DNA of 64,000 bases from contig JAGDZU010000004.1 in assembly GCA_049115575.1 (NCBI GenBank), positions 248,001-312,000 of the forward strand. Reading direction: 5' to 3'. The notes below the pieces were generated by a model. That model was given only the letters and a program-made list of their open reading frames with translations, had not been told where the DNA came from and searched no databases. Positions 42,643-52,104 of this stretch are shown here, piece after piece (within the stretch, counting starts at the first letter, position 1; each line of letters opens with the position of its first letter). The DNA comes from JAHEKB01 sp049115575. GTDB lineage: Bacteria; Bacteroidota; Bacteroidia; NS11-12g; UBA9320. A program made the translations under genes and the position numbers.

Positions 42643-45060
42643 ATGAAGGAACTTTTTCAACAATATAAAATACATCTAATCATTCTTTTAGCCATCTGTG
42701 CTATTTCATTTGCCTATGTACCAGAGGTGCTAGATGGGAAGATCTTAGCACAAGGTGACATCACACAATACAAAGGGGCTGCCAAAGAAATTATTGACTA
42801 TAGAGACAATGGTGAACGTATTCTTTGGACCAATTCTCAATTCTCGGGTATGCCAACCTACCAAATTAGTGGAGTAGCTGGCGAGAGTCCAATGAAGTAT
42901 TTGAGAATTCCTAAGAAGCCTCTCACCTGGGAAAAGTTATTTCTTCTCCTCTTCTGTTCCTATCTCATGTTTCTTTCGTTCAGAATAAAACCCTGGATAG
43001 CCTTGGTTGGTGCTGTGGGCATGGCCTTTGTTACTGGAAACATGACAGTTATAGAAGCTGGGCATAACACCCAAGCATTAGCCATAGCATATGCACCACT
43101 TATTATAGGAGGGGTCCAGTATTTGTTCCGGAGAAAGTGGCTTGTCGGTTTTAATATGGTAGCCATAGGCATGGCACTTCAACTGGTTGTGAACCACGTT
43201 CAAATAAGTTATTATACAGGAATCATCATAGGTATTTGGATGGTATTCCAGTTAGTATGGCATATACAGAAGAAAGAGATTAAGCATTTCTTAATGGTTG
43301 CTGGAATTGCGCTTGCGGGGGTAGTAATAGCTGTAGGTGCAAACTCCTTGAATTTAATGCTTACTAAGGAGTATTTAGACCACACAATTAGAGGGAAATC
43401 CGAAATTACTATAGACCAATCAGCTCAAGAAAAAGCGGAAGCTCCAAGTGATGGTTTGGCACGCTGGTACGCTTTCCAATGGAGTAATGGCTGGGATGAT
43501 GTAGCCGCTATGTTTATTCCCAATTATGCCGGTGGAGGTGCCAAAACAGGCTTGTACTATGGTGCGCTTCCATTTACATCCGGACCTCAATACATGGGCA
43601 TGGCCATTATATTTCTTTGCATTCTCGGATTTATTGGTGTAAAAGATCGAAGTAAATGGTGGATCCTAACAGCTGTTTTATTGGCGGTTGCCTTGTCTAT
43701 GGGTAAGAACAATTTTGTCTGGCTCAACGACTTCTTCTTTGAAAATGTGCCGTTCTATAATAAGTTTAGAGCCCCTACAATGGCACTGACCATAGTTCAA
43801 TTATGTCTGCCAATAATGGCTGTATTTGCCTTAAATGATTTTATAGAGAATCAGGACAAAGAAGCTCAATGGAAAGCTTTAAAATTTACTGGAATTGGAG
43901 TAGGAGCCTTTTTAATCATACTTACCTTTTTCAGCGGAAGCTTTAACGATTTTAAAACACCGAGAACTATAGACCCAGTAAGTGGTCAAGTTCTAGAAGA
44001 TCGAGATCAACAAACCGCAGATCGCTATAAAGTACCAGTGGATCAATTCTGGGCTCAAGTGGTGCCTCAAAGAATAGAGCTCATGAAGAAAGATGGCTAT
44101 AGAAGCATCTTCTTTGCTGCAGCTATCTTTGTTCTATTGTGGTTGTATTATAAAGGCAATCTTAACAGCAAACTCACCATAGCCTTAGTAGGCGTCTTTA
44201 TTCTAATTGACTTCTGGGGGGTAGACAAGCGATACCTTGCCAGCGAAAACTTTAAGACTCCCAGACAAATTGAAGGAGAGGTATCTCCTTCTAGGGCTGA
44301 CATGGCTATAATGCAAGACAAGTCTTATTACAGAGTCTTGGATCTTACAGAGAGTACCATGAGAAGTTCTAGAGCATCTCATTTCCATAAGTCAATAGGT
44401 GGCTACAATGCTGCAAAACTCAGAAGGTATCAGGAATTATTTGATTGGTATATCTATGACGAATTGAATAAGGGTAAAATCATGGAGAGTAATTTATTAA
44501 ACATGCTTAACATGAAATATGTAACCTACCCGGTAAAAGACAAAGAGATGCAATATGCTGTGAATCCTAATGCCAACGGGAACGCCTGGTTTGTGAGTAA
44601 TATTAAACAGGTTAAAGATGCCAACGAAGCCATAGTTGCTATGGCAGACTTAAACACCAAATCAACAGCATTGATTGAACAGAAATTTTCAAATCAAATC
44701 AGTGCGACATCATTTGATGTTGACAGCGCAGCAAACATTGTTCTGAAAACCTACCACCCAGAAGAACTGGTTTATGAATCAAATAGTTCAAAAGACGGAT
44801 TTATTGTTTTCTCTGAGATATACTACCCAGACGGTTGGAACGCTTATGTAGATAATCAAAAGGTAGATCATGCACAGGTTGACTTTGTTCTAAGAGGACT
44901 ATTTGTAAATGCCGGTAAACATGAAATCAAGTTTAAGTTTGAACCTACAACTTACACCAAGGGAAGAACTATATCCCTGGCATCTAGTGGTATTATTTAT
45001 CTTGTACTAGCAGCTTCCTTATTTATTGGAATAAGGAAAGAGCTCAAGAGCAAAGCATGA
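42643..45060 (+). CDS. YfhO family polytopic membrane protein (805 aa)
   Basis: About twelve hydrophobic segments lie between residues 10 and 500, with another at the very C-terminus (about 775-795). The N-terminal loop has DITQYKGAAKEIIDYR...LWTNSQFSGMPTYQ, the conserved extracytoplasmic segment of Bacteroidota YfhO-like proteins. In Firmicutes, YfhO and its relatives are GT-C-like enzymes that glycosylate lipoteichoic acid; the same activity here is uncertain. A soluble beta-rich domain lies at about 560-770. It starts 70 bases after the GT4 gene and overlaps holB by four bases (ATGA). Confidence 0.85.
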   Translation: MKELFQQYKIHLIILLAICAISFAYVPEVLDGKILAQGDITQYKGAAKEIIDYRDNGERILWTNSQFSGMPTYQISGVAGESPMKYLRIPKKPLTWEKLFLLLFCSYLMFLSFRIKPWIALVGAVGMAFVTGNMTVIEAGHNTQALAIAYAPLIIGGVQYLFRRKWLVGFNMVAIGMALQLVVNHVQISYYTGIIIGIWMVFQLVWHIQKKEIKHFLMVAGIALAGVVIAVGANSLNLMLTKEYLDHTIRGKSEITIDQSAQEKAEAPSDGLARWYAFQWSNGWDDVAAMFIPNYAGGGAKTGLYYGALPFTSGPQYMGMAIIFLCILGFIGVKDRSKWWILTAVLLAVALSMGKNNFVWLNDFFFENVPFYNKFRAPTMALTIVQLCLPIMAVFALNDFIENQDKEAQWKALKFTGIGVGAFLIILTFFSGSFNDFKTPRTIDPVSGQVLEDRDQQTADRYKVPVDQFWAQVVPQRIELMKKDGYRSIFFAAAIFVLLWLYYKGNLNSKLTIALVGVFILIDFWGVDKRYLASENFKTPRQIEGEVSPSRADMAIMQDKSYYRVLDLTESTMRSSRASHFHKSIGGYNAAKLRRYQELFDWYIYDELNKGKIMESNLLNMLNMKYVTYPVKDKEMQYAVNPNANGNAWFVSNIKQVKDANEAIVAMADLNTKSTALIEQKFSNQISATSFDVDSAANIVLKTYHPEELVYESNSSKDGFIVFSEIYYPDGWNAYVDNQKVDHAQVDFVLRGLFVNAGKHEIKFKFEPTTYTKGRTISLASSGIIYLVLAASLFIGIRKELKSKA

Positions 45061-46169
45061 GATTCGCAGATATACCAGGGCAAGAGGAGATAAAAGCTAA
45101 ATTGGTTAGCAGCATTAAAGAGGAGAGAATTCCTCATGCTCAATTATTTCTCGGCCCCGAAGGAAGTCACAATCTCAGTTTAGCAATTGCATGCATACAA
45201 ATGATGTATTGCTCTCAACCTTTAGAAGATGATTCCTGTGGAAGCTGTAGCTCCTGCTCCAAAATCAGCAAGCATATGCATCCAGATGTGCATTACAGCT
45301 ACCCAACAGCAGGTGCAAAGCAAATAAGCACTACCTACATTAATGAGTGGAGGCAAATGTTGTCTGAACATCCTTTAATGAATGCAAGTGACTGGATGGC
45401 AAAAATTGCCAAAGACGAGAACAAAACACCAAATATCACAAGAGAAGAAAGTAGAGATATACTTTCCAAACTCAGTCTTAAACCATTTGAGGGAGAAGCC
45501 AAAGCTCTTATCATTTGGATGCCTGAGTATCTGGATAAGATTGGAAACAGCTTACTCAAGATTATTGAAGAACCACCTCAACGCACTTTTTTCATACTAG
45601 TAGCTCATCAGTTCGATGCTATTTTACCTACTGTTAGCAGCAGAACTCAACTGGTGAAAATTGGTACTTATCAGAATGAAGAGCTAGTAGGTCACTTAAG
45701 AGAACGCTATGATTTGGAACAAGCCAAAGCTGAGAACATAGCATTTCTAGCTGATGGTAATATGAGGGAAGCAGTAATGATGGTTGAAGAGGTAGACGAC
45801 AATTATTCTGAACTTTTCAGAAAAATGATGTTGGCCTGCTATCAAAATGATTTGAGCACAGTAAGCAAGTTTACAGATGAATTAGCTCGTTTAGGACGCA
45901 ATCAAATACAGCTTTATCTCCAAAATGGTTTGAAGATTCTTAGAGAAACTTTGTTGTATAAAAGCATTGATGATTACGAAATAAAATTTGTAGGTGAATA
46001 CAAAGATTTCATTCGAAACTTTTCAAGCACTATGAATGCAAAGCTGATAGAAGAAAGCTATCGATCCATCAATGAAGTCATCTATCATATTGGCAGAAAT
46101 GCTAATGCTAAAATCTCACTCTTTAATCTATCTTTGGCCCTCAGACATAATTTCATCAGAAAAAGATAA
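45057..46169 (+). CDS. holB: DNA polymerase III delta' subunit (HolB)
   Basis: The AAA+ clamp-loader fold begins FADIPGQEEIKAKL near 3-16. Where Walker A would be, GPEGSHNLS at 33-41 lacks the Lys, as is usual for delta', which does not hydrolyse ATP. Cysteines C52, C61, C64 and C67 form the zinc-binding module typical of delta' and gamma/tau subunits. HPDVHYSYP follows near 74, and SLLKIIEEPPQRTFFIL near 165-181 is the sensor-1/SRC-type region. The following PSP1/RicT gene is in the same arrangement as in Firmicutes. The length of 370 aa is typical. The start overlaps the YfhO stop. Confidence 0.9.
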   Translation: MRFADIPGQEEIKAKLVSSIKEERIPHAQLFLGPEGSHNLSLAIACIQMMYCSQPLEDDSCGSCSSCSKISKHMHPDVHYSYPTAGAKQISTTYINEWRQMLSEHPLMNASDWMAKIAKDENKTPNITREESRDILSKLSLKPFEGEAKALIIWMPEYLDKIGNSLLKIIEEPPQRTFFILVAHQFDAILPTVSSRTQLVKIGTYQNEELVGHLRERYDLEQAKAENIAFLADGNMREAVMMVEEVDDNYSELFRKMMLACYQNDLSTVSKFTDELARLGRNQIQLYLQNGLKILRETLLYKSIDDYEIKFVGEYKDFIRNFSSTMNAKLIEESYRSINEVIYHIGRNANAKISLFNLSLALRHNFIRKR

Positions 46170-46183
46170 GTCAAAGAGAACTA

Positions 46184-47494
46184 ATGAGTTGCGGAAGTTG
46201 CGGAAAGAATAATGGGACACATAGTCCAGGTTGTGGTCAGAATGGTGACTGCAGCACTGGTAGTTGCAATAAACTCAATGTATACAATTGGTTGTCTGAC
46301 ATGATCCTCCCAGAGGATTATGTTCCTTTCAATATAGTTGAAGTAAGGTTTAAAGGGAGTAAGAAACTGTTCTTCAGAAATCACGACAACCTGGAACTGT
46401 TTACAGGAGATAAAGTTGTTGTTGAATCTGATTTTGGATACGATGTAGGAACCATTTCACTCAGCGGTGAATTGGTAAAACTTCAGTTGAAAAAATACGG
46501 AGTAGATGAAAACAGTGCTGAAATGCGTAAAATTCTGCGCATAGCAGGAGAAAAAGAACTAGAGAAATACCAAGAAATCAAAGATCGTGAGCCTAAAACA
46601 TTGGAAAGAGCAAGAACCATTGCTATGAAAATGAATCTCAAGATGAAGATTAGCGATATGGAATTTCAAGGGGATGGGAAGAAAGTCACTTTCTATTATA
46701 CCTCAGAGGGTCGCGTTGATTTTAGAGAGTTGATTAAGAGATATGCTTCTGAATTCAGATCAAGAATAGAAATGAGGCAAGTGAGTTACCGAGAAGAAGC
46801 TTCTAGATTAGGTGGTATTGGTAGTTGTGGAAGGGAGTTATGTTGCAGCACCTGGCTTACTGATTATAAAGTAGTAAGTATGAGTGCAGCAAAGACTCAA
46901 AACCTATCTATTAACATGCTAAAGCTTTCCGGGCAGTGTGGTAGGTTGAAATGTTGTCTCAATTATGAATTGGAGTTGTATACCGAAGCTTTGGCAGAAT
47001 TTCCAAGAGATGATGTGCGACTTAAGACCGAAGCAGGCGAGGCATCTCTCAAGAAAATAGATATTCTAAAAGGAACTCTATGGTATTCATATGAAAAGAG
47101 TTTTGATTGGATTCCAATTAAGCTTGACAGAGTTAATGAGATTATTGCCAAGAACAAGAAAGGCGAAAAACCTGCTACTCTTAGCGACACTGCTAAAGGT
47201 GCCGAGATTCTCAATAAATCACTTGAATACAAAGATGATTTGCTAGAATCTTCTGACCTTACTCGAATGGACCATAAGAAGGACCATGGCCGATCTAAGG
47301 GTAGAGGTAGAAGAAAAGGTGCACCGTCTAAACGCAGAAGACCGCAACAGACCAAGAAGACAGAAGGCGCTGATGGTAATCCTCAAGCTAATAGAGGCGG
47401 TAACAAATCAAATCGAAGTAATAAAAATCGAAACCAGAACAGGAATCGAAATAGAAATCAAAACAAGGGCAACCAAAACAAGCCCAAGGACTAA
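46184..47494 (+). CDS. PSP1 domain protein, RicT-like (YaaT)
   Basis: A Cys-rich N-terminus (C3, C6, C17, C23, C28) precedes the PSP1 domain at about 60-290. That domain contains CGRELCC and CGRLKCC, motifs that in B. subtilis RicT (YaaT) bind an Fe-S cluster in the RicA-RicF-RicT complex governing RNase Y and development. The C-terminal tail (about 370-436) is Lys/Arg/Asn-rich and disordered, ending NRNRNQNKGNQNKPKD, and probably binds RNA or DNA. It follows holB by 14 bases, as in Firmicutes. RicA and RicF are not visible, so the Bacteroidota role is unclear. Confidence 0.87.
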   Translation: MSCGSCGKNNGTHSPGCGQNGDCSTGSCNKLNVYNWLSDMILPEDYVPFNIVEVRFKGSKKLFFRNHDNLELFTGDKVVVESDFGYDVGTISLSGELVKLQLKKYGVDENSAEMRKILRIAGEKELEKYQEIKDREPKTLERARTIAMKMNLKMKISDMEFQGDGKKVTFYYTSEGRVDFRELIKRYASEFRSRIEMRQVSYREEASRLGGIGSCGRELCCSTWLTDYKVVSMSAAKTQNLSINMLKLSGQCGRLKCCLNYELELYTEALAEFPRDDVRLKTEAGEASLKKIDILKGTLWYSYEKSFDWIPIKLDRVNEIIAKNKKGEKPATLSDTAKGAEILNKSLEYKDDLLESSDLTRMDHKKDHGRSKGRGRRKGAPSKRRRPQQTKKTEGADGNPQANRGGNKSNRSNKNRNQNRNRNRNQNKGNQNKPKD

Positions 47495-48096
47495 ATATCC
47501 ATTTTAACTCTATTCTGCAAAGAGCGCGCTAAAGTCATTTGGTCTGCGTACTCCAATTCCCCACCAACTGAAATTCCCTTGGCCAAGGTGCTTACCTTTT
47601 TTTCCAAGTCTTGCATTTTTCTAGCAATATAGAATTCCGTTGTATCCCCTTCCATGGTAGCACTTAGTGCTACAATAATCTCATGAATATCATGTTCTTG
47701 AACTCTGGTAATAAGTTCTGGAATCTTAATGTCCGAAGGCCCTATACCGTCTATTGGTGATATTAAACCACCCAACACATGATAGTGACCAGAGTATTGC
47801 CCTGTATTCTCTAAGGCCAAAACATCTTGAAAATCTTTAACAACACAGATAATGTGCGCATCTCTTGAAGGTGATTGGCAAACATTGCATAAATCTCCGT
47901 CACTCAAGTTAAAACACTGTTTGCAATACTTAATTTCCGTTCTCATTTTGGTCATGGCTTCTGCCATGCTAAGTGCCTCTTCCTCGGGTCTTTTAAGAAG
48001 ATAAAGCGCCATTCTCAATGCGCTTTTTTTACCAATTCCCGGAAATTTCGACAATTGTTCTACAGCTTTATCTATTAATGTGGAAGAGCTACTCAT
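47491..48096 (-). CDS. recR: Recombination protein RecR
   Basis: RecR works with RecO (and RecF) to load RecA at gaps. It has an N-terminal helix-hairpin-helix (LSKFPGIGKKSALRMALYLL near 12-31), a C4 zinc finger (CKQC...CNVC near 53-68) and a Toprim domain starting ICVVKDFQDV near 78. The C-terminal DQMTLARSLQNR is typical. ATG 48096 is the start: an in-frame TTG at 48105 sits inside the TACATTTG box at 48110-48103. The length of 201 aa is normal. It is convergent with the PSP1 gene, sharing four bases at the stops. Confidence 0.95.
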   Translation of the reverse strand: MSSSSTLIDKAVEQLSKFPGIGKKSALRMALYLLKRPEEEALSMAEAMTKMRTEIKYCKQCFNLSDGDLCNVCQSPSRDAHIICVVKDFQDVLALENTGQYSGHYHVLGGLISPIDGIGPSDIKIPELITRVQEHDIHEIIVALSATMEGDTTEFYIARKMQDLEKKVSTLAKGISVGGELEYADQMTLARSLQNRVKMDI

Positions 48097-48102
48097 CTCG
48101 AG

Positions 48103-48110
48103 CAAATGTA
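48103..48110 (-). promoter_or_regulatory. -7 box (TACATTTG) of recR
   Basis: The minus-strand reading is an exact TAnnTTTG match, with the G seven bases before ATG 48096. This fixes the start and predicts a leader of zero to two bases. Confidence 0.45.
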
Positions 48111-48153
48111 AAAACTCAAAAGTGCATTTAAGCTATGCATGTGAAATATAAAT

Positions 48154-48960
48154 TTAATTGAAAAGGCTGAACAAGATTCCAGCTGCTCCAACTACCCAAC
48201 AGTAATATGAGAAGTAACGCAATTGGCTTCTCTTCACAATTTGTATCATCCATTTACAAGCCAAATACCCGCTAATTAATGCGGCTACAAATCCAAAAGC
48301 TGTTGGCAGCAAAGCAAGATCCATGGATTGCCTTTGTACCTCTTCCATGGCCATAATATCCAATACTTCTGTTGCCATGGCGCCTAATATCAATGGTAAC
48401 ACCATAAGAAAACTAAAGCGTGCTGCTTTGGTTCTATCTATTTTGAGCAAGACCGAAGCTGCTATGGTGGAGCCAGACCTACTAATTCCAGGTAAGATTG
48501 CTATAGCCTGTACAGCCCCAACTATAAATGCGCTGAAGCCATTAAATTCCTTATCCGTTCTCTTAATTCTATCTGAGGCAAAAAGTATGATTCCAGTTAG
48601 AAGGAGCATAATGCTAACAAATAACACATTGCTATCAAAGAACTGATCGATCCAATCTTTCATAAAAAGACCAACCAATGAGGCCGGTATCATAGACAAG
48701 ATTACTAATAGAGAAAATCTCAACTCATCATTCCATTTAAACTTTAAAAGACCGCGAAACAAGTCTCCAATGTCTTTCCAAAAAACAACGATGGTACTTA
48801 TAGCTGTAGCAAAGTGTAATACCACGGTGAACAATAAGCCTTCCTTGAGATGTATACCAAAAATGGCTTTACCTAGCTCTATATGGCCACTGCTACTAAC
48901 CGGAAGAAATTCTGTAAGCCCTTGGAGTATCCCAAGTATAATAGCCTCAATTAGACTCAT
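48154..48960 (-). CDS. uppP: Undecaprenyl-diphosphatase UppP (BacA)
   Basis: UppP recycles undecaprenyl diphosphate to the monophosphate carrier for peptidoglycan and other glycans. The first conserved loop GLTEFLPVSSSGHIELGKAIFG at about 14-35 carries the catalytic Glu and the SSSGH motif; the second, LPGISRSGSTIAASVLL near 155-171, carries Arg and Ser residues. Eight or so membrane spans fill the protein. Overproduction gives bacitracin resistance in other species. The length of 268 aa is usual. It overlaps the DUF3098 gene by 14 bases. Confidence 0.95.
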   Translation of the reverse strand: MSLIEAIILGILQGLTEFLPVSSSGHIELGKAIFGIHLKEGLLFTVVLHFATAISTIVVFWKDIGDLFRGLLKFKWNDELRFSLLVILSMIPASLVGLFMKDWIDQFFDSNVLFVSIMLLLTGIILFASDRIKRTDKEFNGFSAFIVGAVQAIAILPGISRSGSTIAASVLLKIDRTKAARFSFLMVLPLILGAMATEVLDIMAMEEVQRQSMDLALLPTAFGFVAALISGYLACKWMIQIVKRSQLRYFSYYCWVVGAAGILFSLFN

Positions 48961-49204
48961 CCTCTGAATCTGGTCTTTTCAATATGGCAAAAACCTCGAT
49001 TACAAAACCGGCAATAACCACTATGGGTGCCAAGGTGGTTTTCCTGAAATCATAAATGTTTTCAGTTCCAACCATTAAAGCGAATCCTATAACGATCACC
49101 ACTATCCCAATCAGCATTAACTGGTAGTTCTTTTTGCCAAATACAAAGTGGAAATCCGGTTTGTTTTGACCTGCTTTTTTATCTGATGATTTTGATTTGC
49201 TCAT
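48947..49204 (-). CDS. Small two-span membrane protein, DUF3098 family
   Basis: The 85-aa protein has a Lys/Ser-rich N-terminus and two hydrophobic segments at about 28-45 and 56-74. The region FHFVFGKKNYQLMLIGIVVI is the DUF3098 signature. In Bacteroidota it usually stands between ftsX and uppP; here uppP follows but ftsX is absent. The function is unknown; a link to cell division or envelope synthesis is inferred from synteny. The start is ATG 49204, and the gap to leuS is 143 bases. Confidence 0.85.
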   Translation of the reverse strand: MSKSKSSDKKAGQNKPDFHFVFGKKNYQLMLIGIVVIVIGFALMVGTENIYDFRKTTLAPIVVIAGFVIEVFAILKRPDSEDESN

Positions 49205-49324
49205 AGTAATCTATTCTGAGAGTGAACAAAGAAAATAAAAACTTCTTATAGAACGCATAATAGTCTCATTTATTGAGTATGAAATCAGATTCACGATAGC
49301 CAAGATTTTCTCTGTGTTAATACT

Positions 49325-49332
49325 TAGCTTTG
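49325..49332 (+). promoter_or_regulatory. -7 box (TAGCTTTG) of leuS
   Basis: An exact TAnnTTTG match lies 16 bases before ATG 49348. An in-frame TTG at 49330 lies within the box and cannot be the start of a transcript made from it. Confidence 0.5.
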
Positions 49333-49347
49333 CCGCTTCTTAGACCC

Positions 49348-52080
49348 ATGGCATACGATTTTAAATCCATAGAGAAAAAATGGCAACAAAACTGGACCGA
49401 ATCCAATATATACAAAGTACAAGAAGATTCGTCCAAACCTAAATTCTATGCATTAGACATGTTCCCCTATCCTTCTGGTGCAGGGCTACATGTGGGGCAT
49501 CCTTTGGGTTATATAGCTTCAGACATAATATCAAGGCATAAAAGATTAAAGGGATTTAATGTGTTACACCCTATGGGATTTGATGCTTTTGGACTTCCAG
49601 CCGAACAATACGCCATACAAACCGGGCAGCATCCTGCAGTCACAACCTCTCAAAATATTGAGCGCTATAAACAACAATTGAATCGGCTAGGTTTCTCTTT
49701 TGATTGGTCTAGGGAAGTTCAAACATGTGACCCATCCTATTATAAATGGACTCAATGGATTTTTGCCCAACTCTTCAACTCCTGGTATAATAAAGGTTCT
49801 AATAAGGCCGAATCTATTAATCAGCTGATTAGCATTTTTGAAATTGAAGGAAATGTGAATGTGCAACACCACGGTGAGCAAGTTGAGAAATTCACAAGTG
49901 AAGAATGGTTGGATTTCGATGCCAAACACAAAGAAATAAAACTTCAGGCTTATAGACTGGCATTTCAAAAATCAACAACGGTAAACTGGTGTCAAGAGTT
50001 AGGAACTGTACTTGCAAATGAAGAAGTTAAAGATGGTCTTTCTGAAAGAGGAGGTTATCCTGTAGTTCAAAAAGAAATGACTCAATGGTACCTGAGAATC
50101 ACTGCATATGCAGACAGATTGTTGGAGGGACTTGACAAAATAGACTGGACAGACTCTTTAAAAGAGATGCAGCGCAACTGGATAGGTAAAAGCAGAGGGG
50201 CAGAATTGCGCTTTGGAATCAAAGGAAGCAAAGAACATTTAGAAGTATTTACCACCAGGCCTGATACCATTTTTGGAGCGAGTTTCATGGTTATTTCACC
50301 AGAACATCCTTTAGTAGAAGAGTTAAGTACTGCCGATCACAAATCAGCCGTACAAGCTTATTCTGAAAAAGCTAGAAATAAAGGAGAGCGAGAACGCATG
50401 ATGAACAAAGAGGTGAATGGAGAATTCACGGGTTCATACGCTTTAAATCCTTTTAATCAGAAGGAAATCCCAATCTATGTAGCGGAATATGTACTTATGG
50501 GTTATGGCACCGGAGCCATTATGGCTGTACCAGCACATGATAGCAGAGATCATGCTTTCGCAAAGAAATTTGGCCTAGACATTATTCAAGTCATAGACAA
50601 TGGGCAAAATAATGATGTTCATGAAGAGAGCTTTGATAGTAAAGAAGGTAGACTTATACATTCGGATTTTATAGACGGACTTGAAGTAGCCAATGCCATT
50701 AAAGCAGTTATACAGCTTGCTGAAGAAAAAGGAATTGGACATGGCACCACTAATTATAAATTGAGAGATGCTGGCTTTAGCAGACAGCGCTATTGGGGAG
50801 AACCATTCCCTATAATATTCCAAGATGGTGTTCCTCATTTAACCAATGATTTACCTGTGAGCTTACCTGAAGTGGAAAGCTATACTCCAACAGGAACTGG
50901 AGAAAGTCCTTTAGCTGCGGTTGATTCTTGGGTAAACACCTCAGAAGGAAAAAGAGAAACCGACACCATGCCTGGATGGGCAGGAAGCAGTTGGTATTTC
51001 CTGAGATATATGGATCCTCAAAATGATGAGGCATTTGCATCGGCTGAGAAGTTGGCTTATTGGAATCAAGTAGATCTCTATATAGGAGGAACTGAACACG
51101 CCACTGGTCATTTGCTGTATAGTCGTTTTTGGACTAAGTTTCTGTACGATATTGGCAAATTAAGTTTTGATGAACCCTTTAAGAAATTGGTGAATCAAGG
51201 AATGATTCAAGGTGAGAGCATGCTCTTAGACCTGCCAGGCAGAAGTCTACATATACCCGTGCATCTAGCAAACAAAGACGCTACCTTAAACCAGGATCAA
51301 TTTGGCTTACTACAAAAGGAAGATACCCGATTTAGTGAGTTAAGCTTTGCAGATTTAGCCCAAGATGGTTTGATTAGATTGAGAACTCAATCTGAAAAAA
51401 TGTCTAAATCCAAGCTGAATGTAGTAAACCCAGATGACGTCTGTGAAGATTATGGGGCAGATACACTAAGGCTTTATGAAATGTTCTTAGGTCCATTGCA
51501 AGATTCAAAGCCATGGAGTACCAAAGGCATAGACGGAACTCATAGATTCCTCAAAAAACTTTGGTCTTTATATGTTGATCAAGATGGAAATCTGAAAGTG
51601 ACTACAGAAGTCGCGAGCAAAGAGCAACTGAAGACACTCCATAAGACCATTAAAAAGGTGACTGAGGACATTGAGAACTTTTCTTTCAACACTTCTGTAA
51701 GTCAGTTTATGATTTGTGTGAATGAATTGAGTTCAGCCAACTGTACTAGTCGAGATGTGTTGGAACCATTGCTTGTTTTACTCGCTCCATTTGCACCTCA
51801 TATTTGCGAAGAGCTCTATGAGTTGATGGGGCATAACCAAAGTATTGTTGAAGCACGATGGCCTGAGTTAGATGAATCGCATATTGCAGAAGACAGCAAG
51901 TCTTATCCCGTATCTATCAATGGAAAAACCCGAACTCAAATTAATTTAAGTCTCAGCTTATCTAAAGAAGAAATTGAAGCCGAGGTACTTAAAAATGAGA
52001 TAGTAATTAAATGGCTTGAAGGTCAAGCACCAAAAAAAGTAATTGTGGTCCCTGGCCGAATAGTGAACATAGTTAAGTAA
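49348..52080 (+). CDS. leuS: Leucyl-tRNA synthetase
   Basis: LeuRS charges tRNA-Leu. The class I HIGH motif is HVGH at 48-51 (YPSGAGLHVGHPLGY), and the KMSKS motif appears as SEKMSKSKLN near residue 685. The CP1 editing domain is recognised by VFTTRPDTIFGASF near 302-315 and GTGAIMAVPAHDSRDH near 389-404. The length of 910 aa is above the E. coli enzyme (860). The extra residues lie mainly in the charged segment around 115-200, as is common in Bacteroidota. ATG 49348 follows the -7 box. fahA follows after 24 bases. Confidence 0.96.
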   Translation: MAYDFKSIEKKWQQNWTESNIYKVQEDSSKPKFYALDMFPYPSGAGLHVGHPLGYIASDIISRHKRLKGFNVLHPMGFDAFGLPAEQYAIQTGQHPAVTTSQNIERYKQQLNRLGFSFDWSREVQTCDPSYYKWTQWIFAQLFNSWYNKGSNKAESINQLISIFEIEGNVNVQHHGEQVEKFTSEEWLDFDAKHKEIKLQAYRLAFQKSTTVNWCQELGTVLANEEVKDGLSERGGYPVVQKEMTQWYLRITAYADRLLEGLDKIDWTDSLKEMQRNWIGKSRGAELRFGIKGSKEHLEVFTTRPDTIFGASFMVISPEHPLVEELSTADHKSAVQAYSEKARNKGERERMMNKEVNGEFTGSYALNPFNQKEIPIYVAEYVLMGYGTGAIMAVPAHDSRDHAFAKKFGLDIIQVIDNGQNNDVHEESFDSKEGRLIHSDFIDGLEVANAIKAVIQLAEEKGIGHGTTNYKLRDAGFSRQRYWGEPFPIIFQDGVPHLTNDLPVSLPEVESYTPTGTGESPLAAVDSWVNTSEGKRETDTMPGWAGSSWYFLRYMDPQNDEAFASAEKLAYWNQVDLYIGGTEHATGHLLYSRFWTKFLYDIGKLSFDEPFKKLVNQGMIQGESMLLDLPGRSLHIPVHLANKDATLNQDQFGLLQKEDTRFSELSFADLAQDGLIRLRTQSEKMSKSKLNVVNPDDVCEDYGADTLRLYEMFLGPLQDSKPWSTKGIDGTHRFLKKLWSLYVDQDGNLKVTTEVASKEQLKTLHKTIKKVTEDIENFSFNTSVSQFMICVNELSSANCTSRDVLEPLLVLLAPFAPHICEELYELMGHNQSIVEARWPELDESHIAEDSKSYPVSINGKTRTQINLSLSLSKEEIEAEVLKNEIVIKWLEGQAPKKVIVVPGRIVNIVK

Positions 52081-52104
52081 GTTTTAAAGAATAAATACAA
52101 TATC

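Noticed and set aside
49330..49347. Longer leuS start at TTG 49330
   Set aside because: The TTG is part of the TAGCTTTG -7 box, and ATG 49348 gives the normal LeuRS N-terminus.
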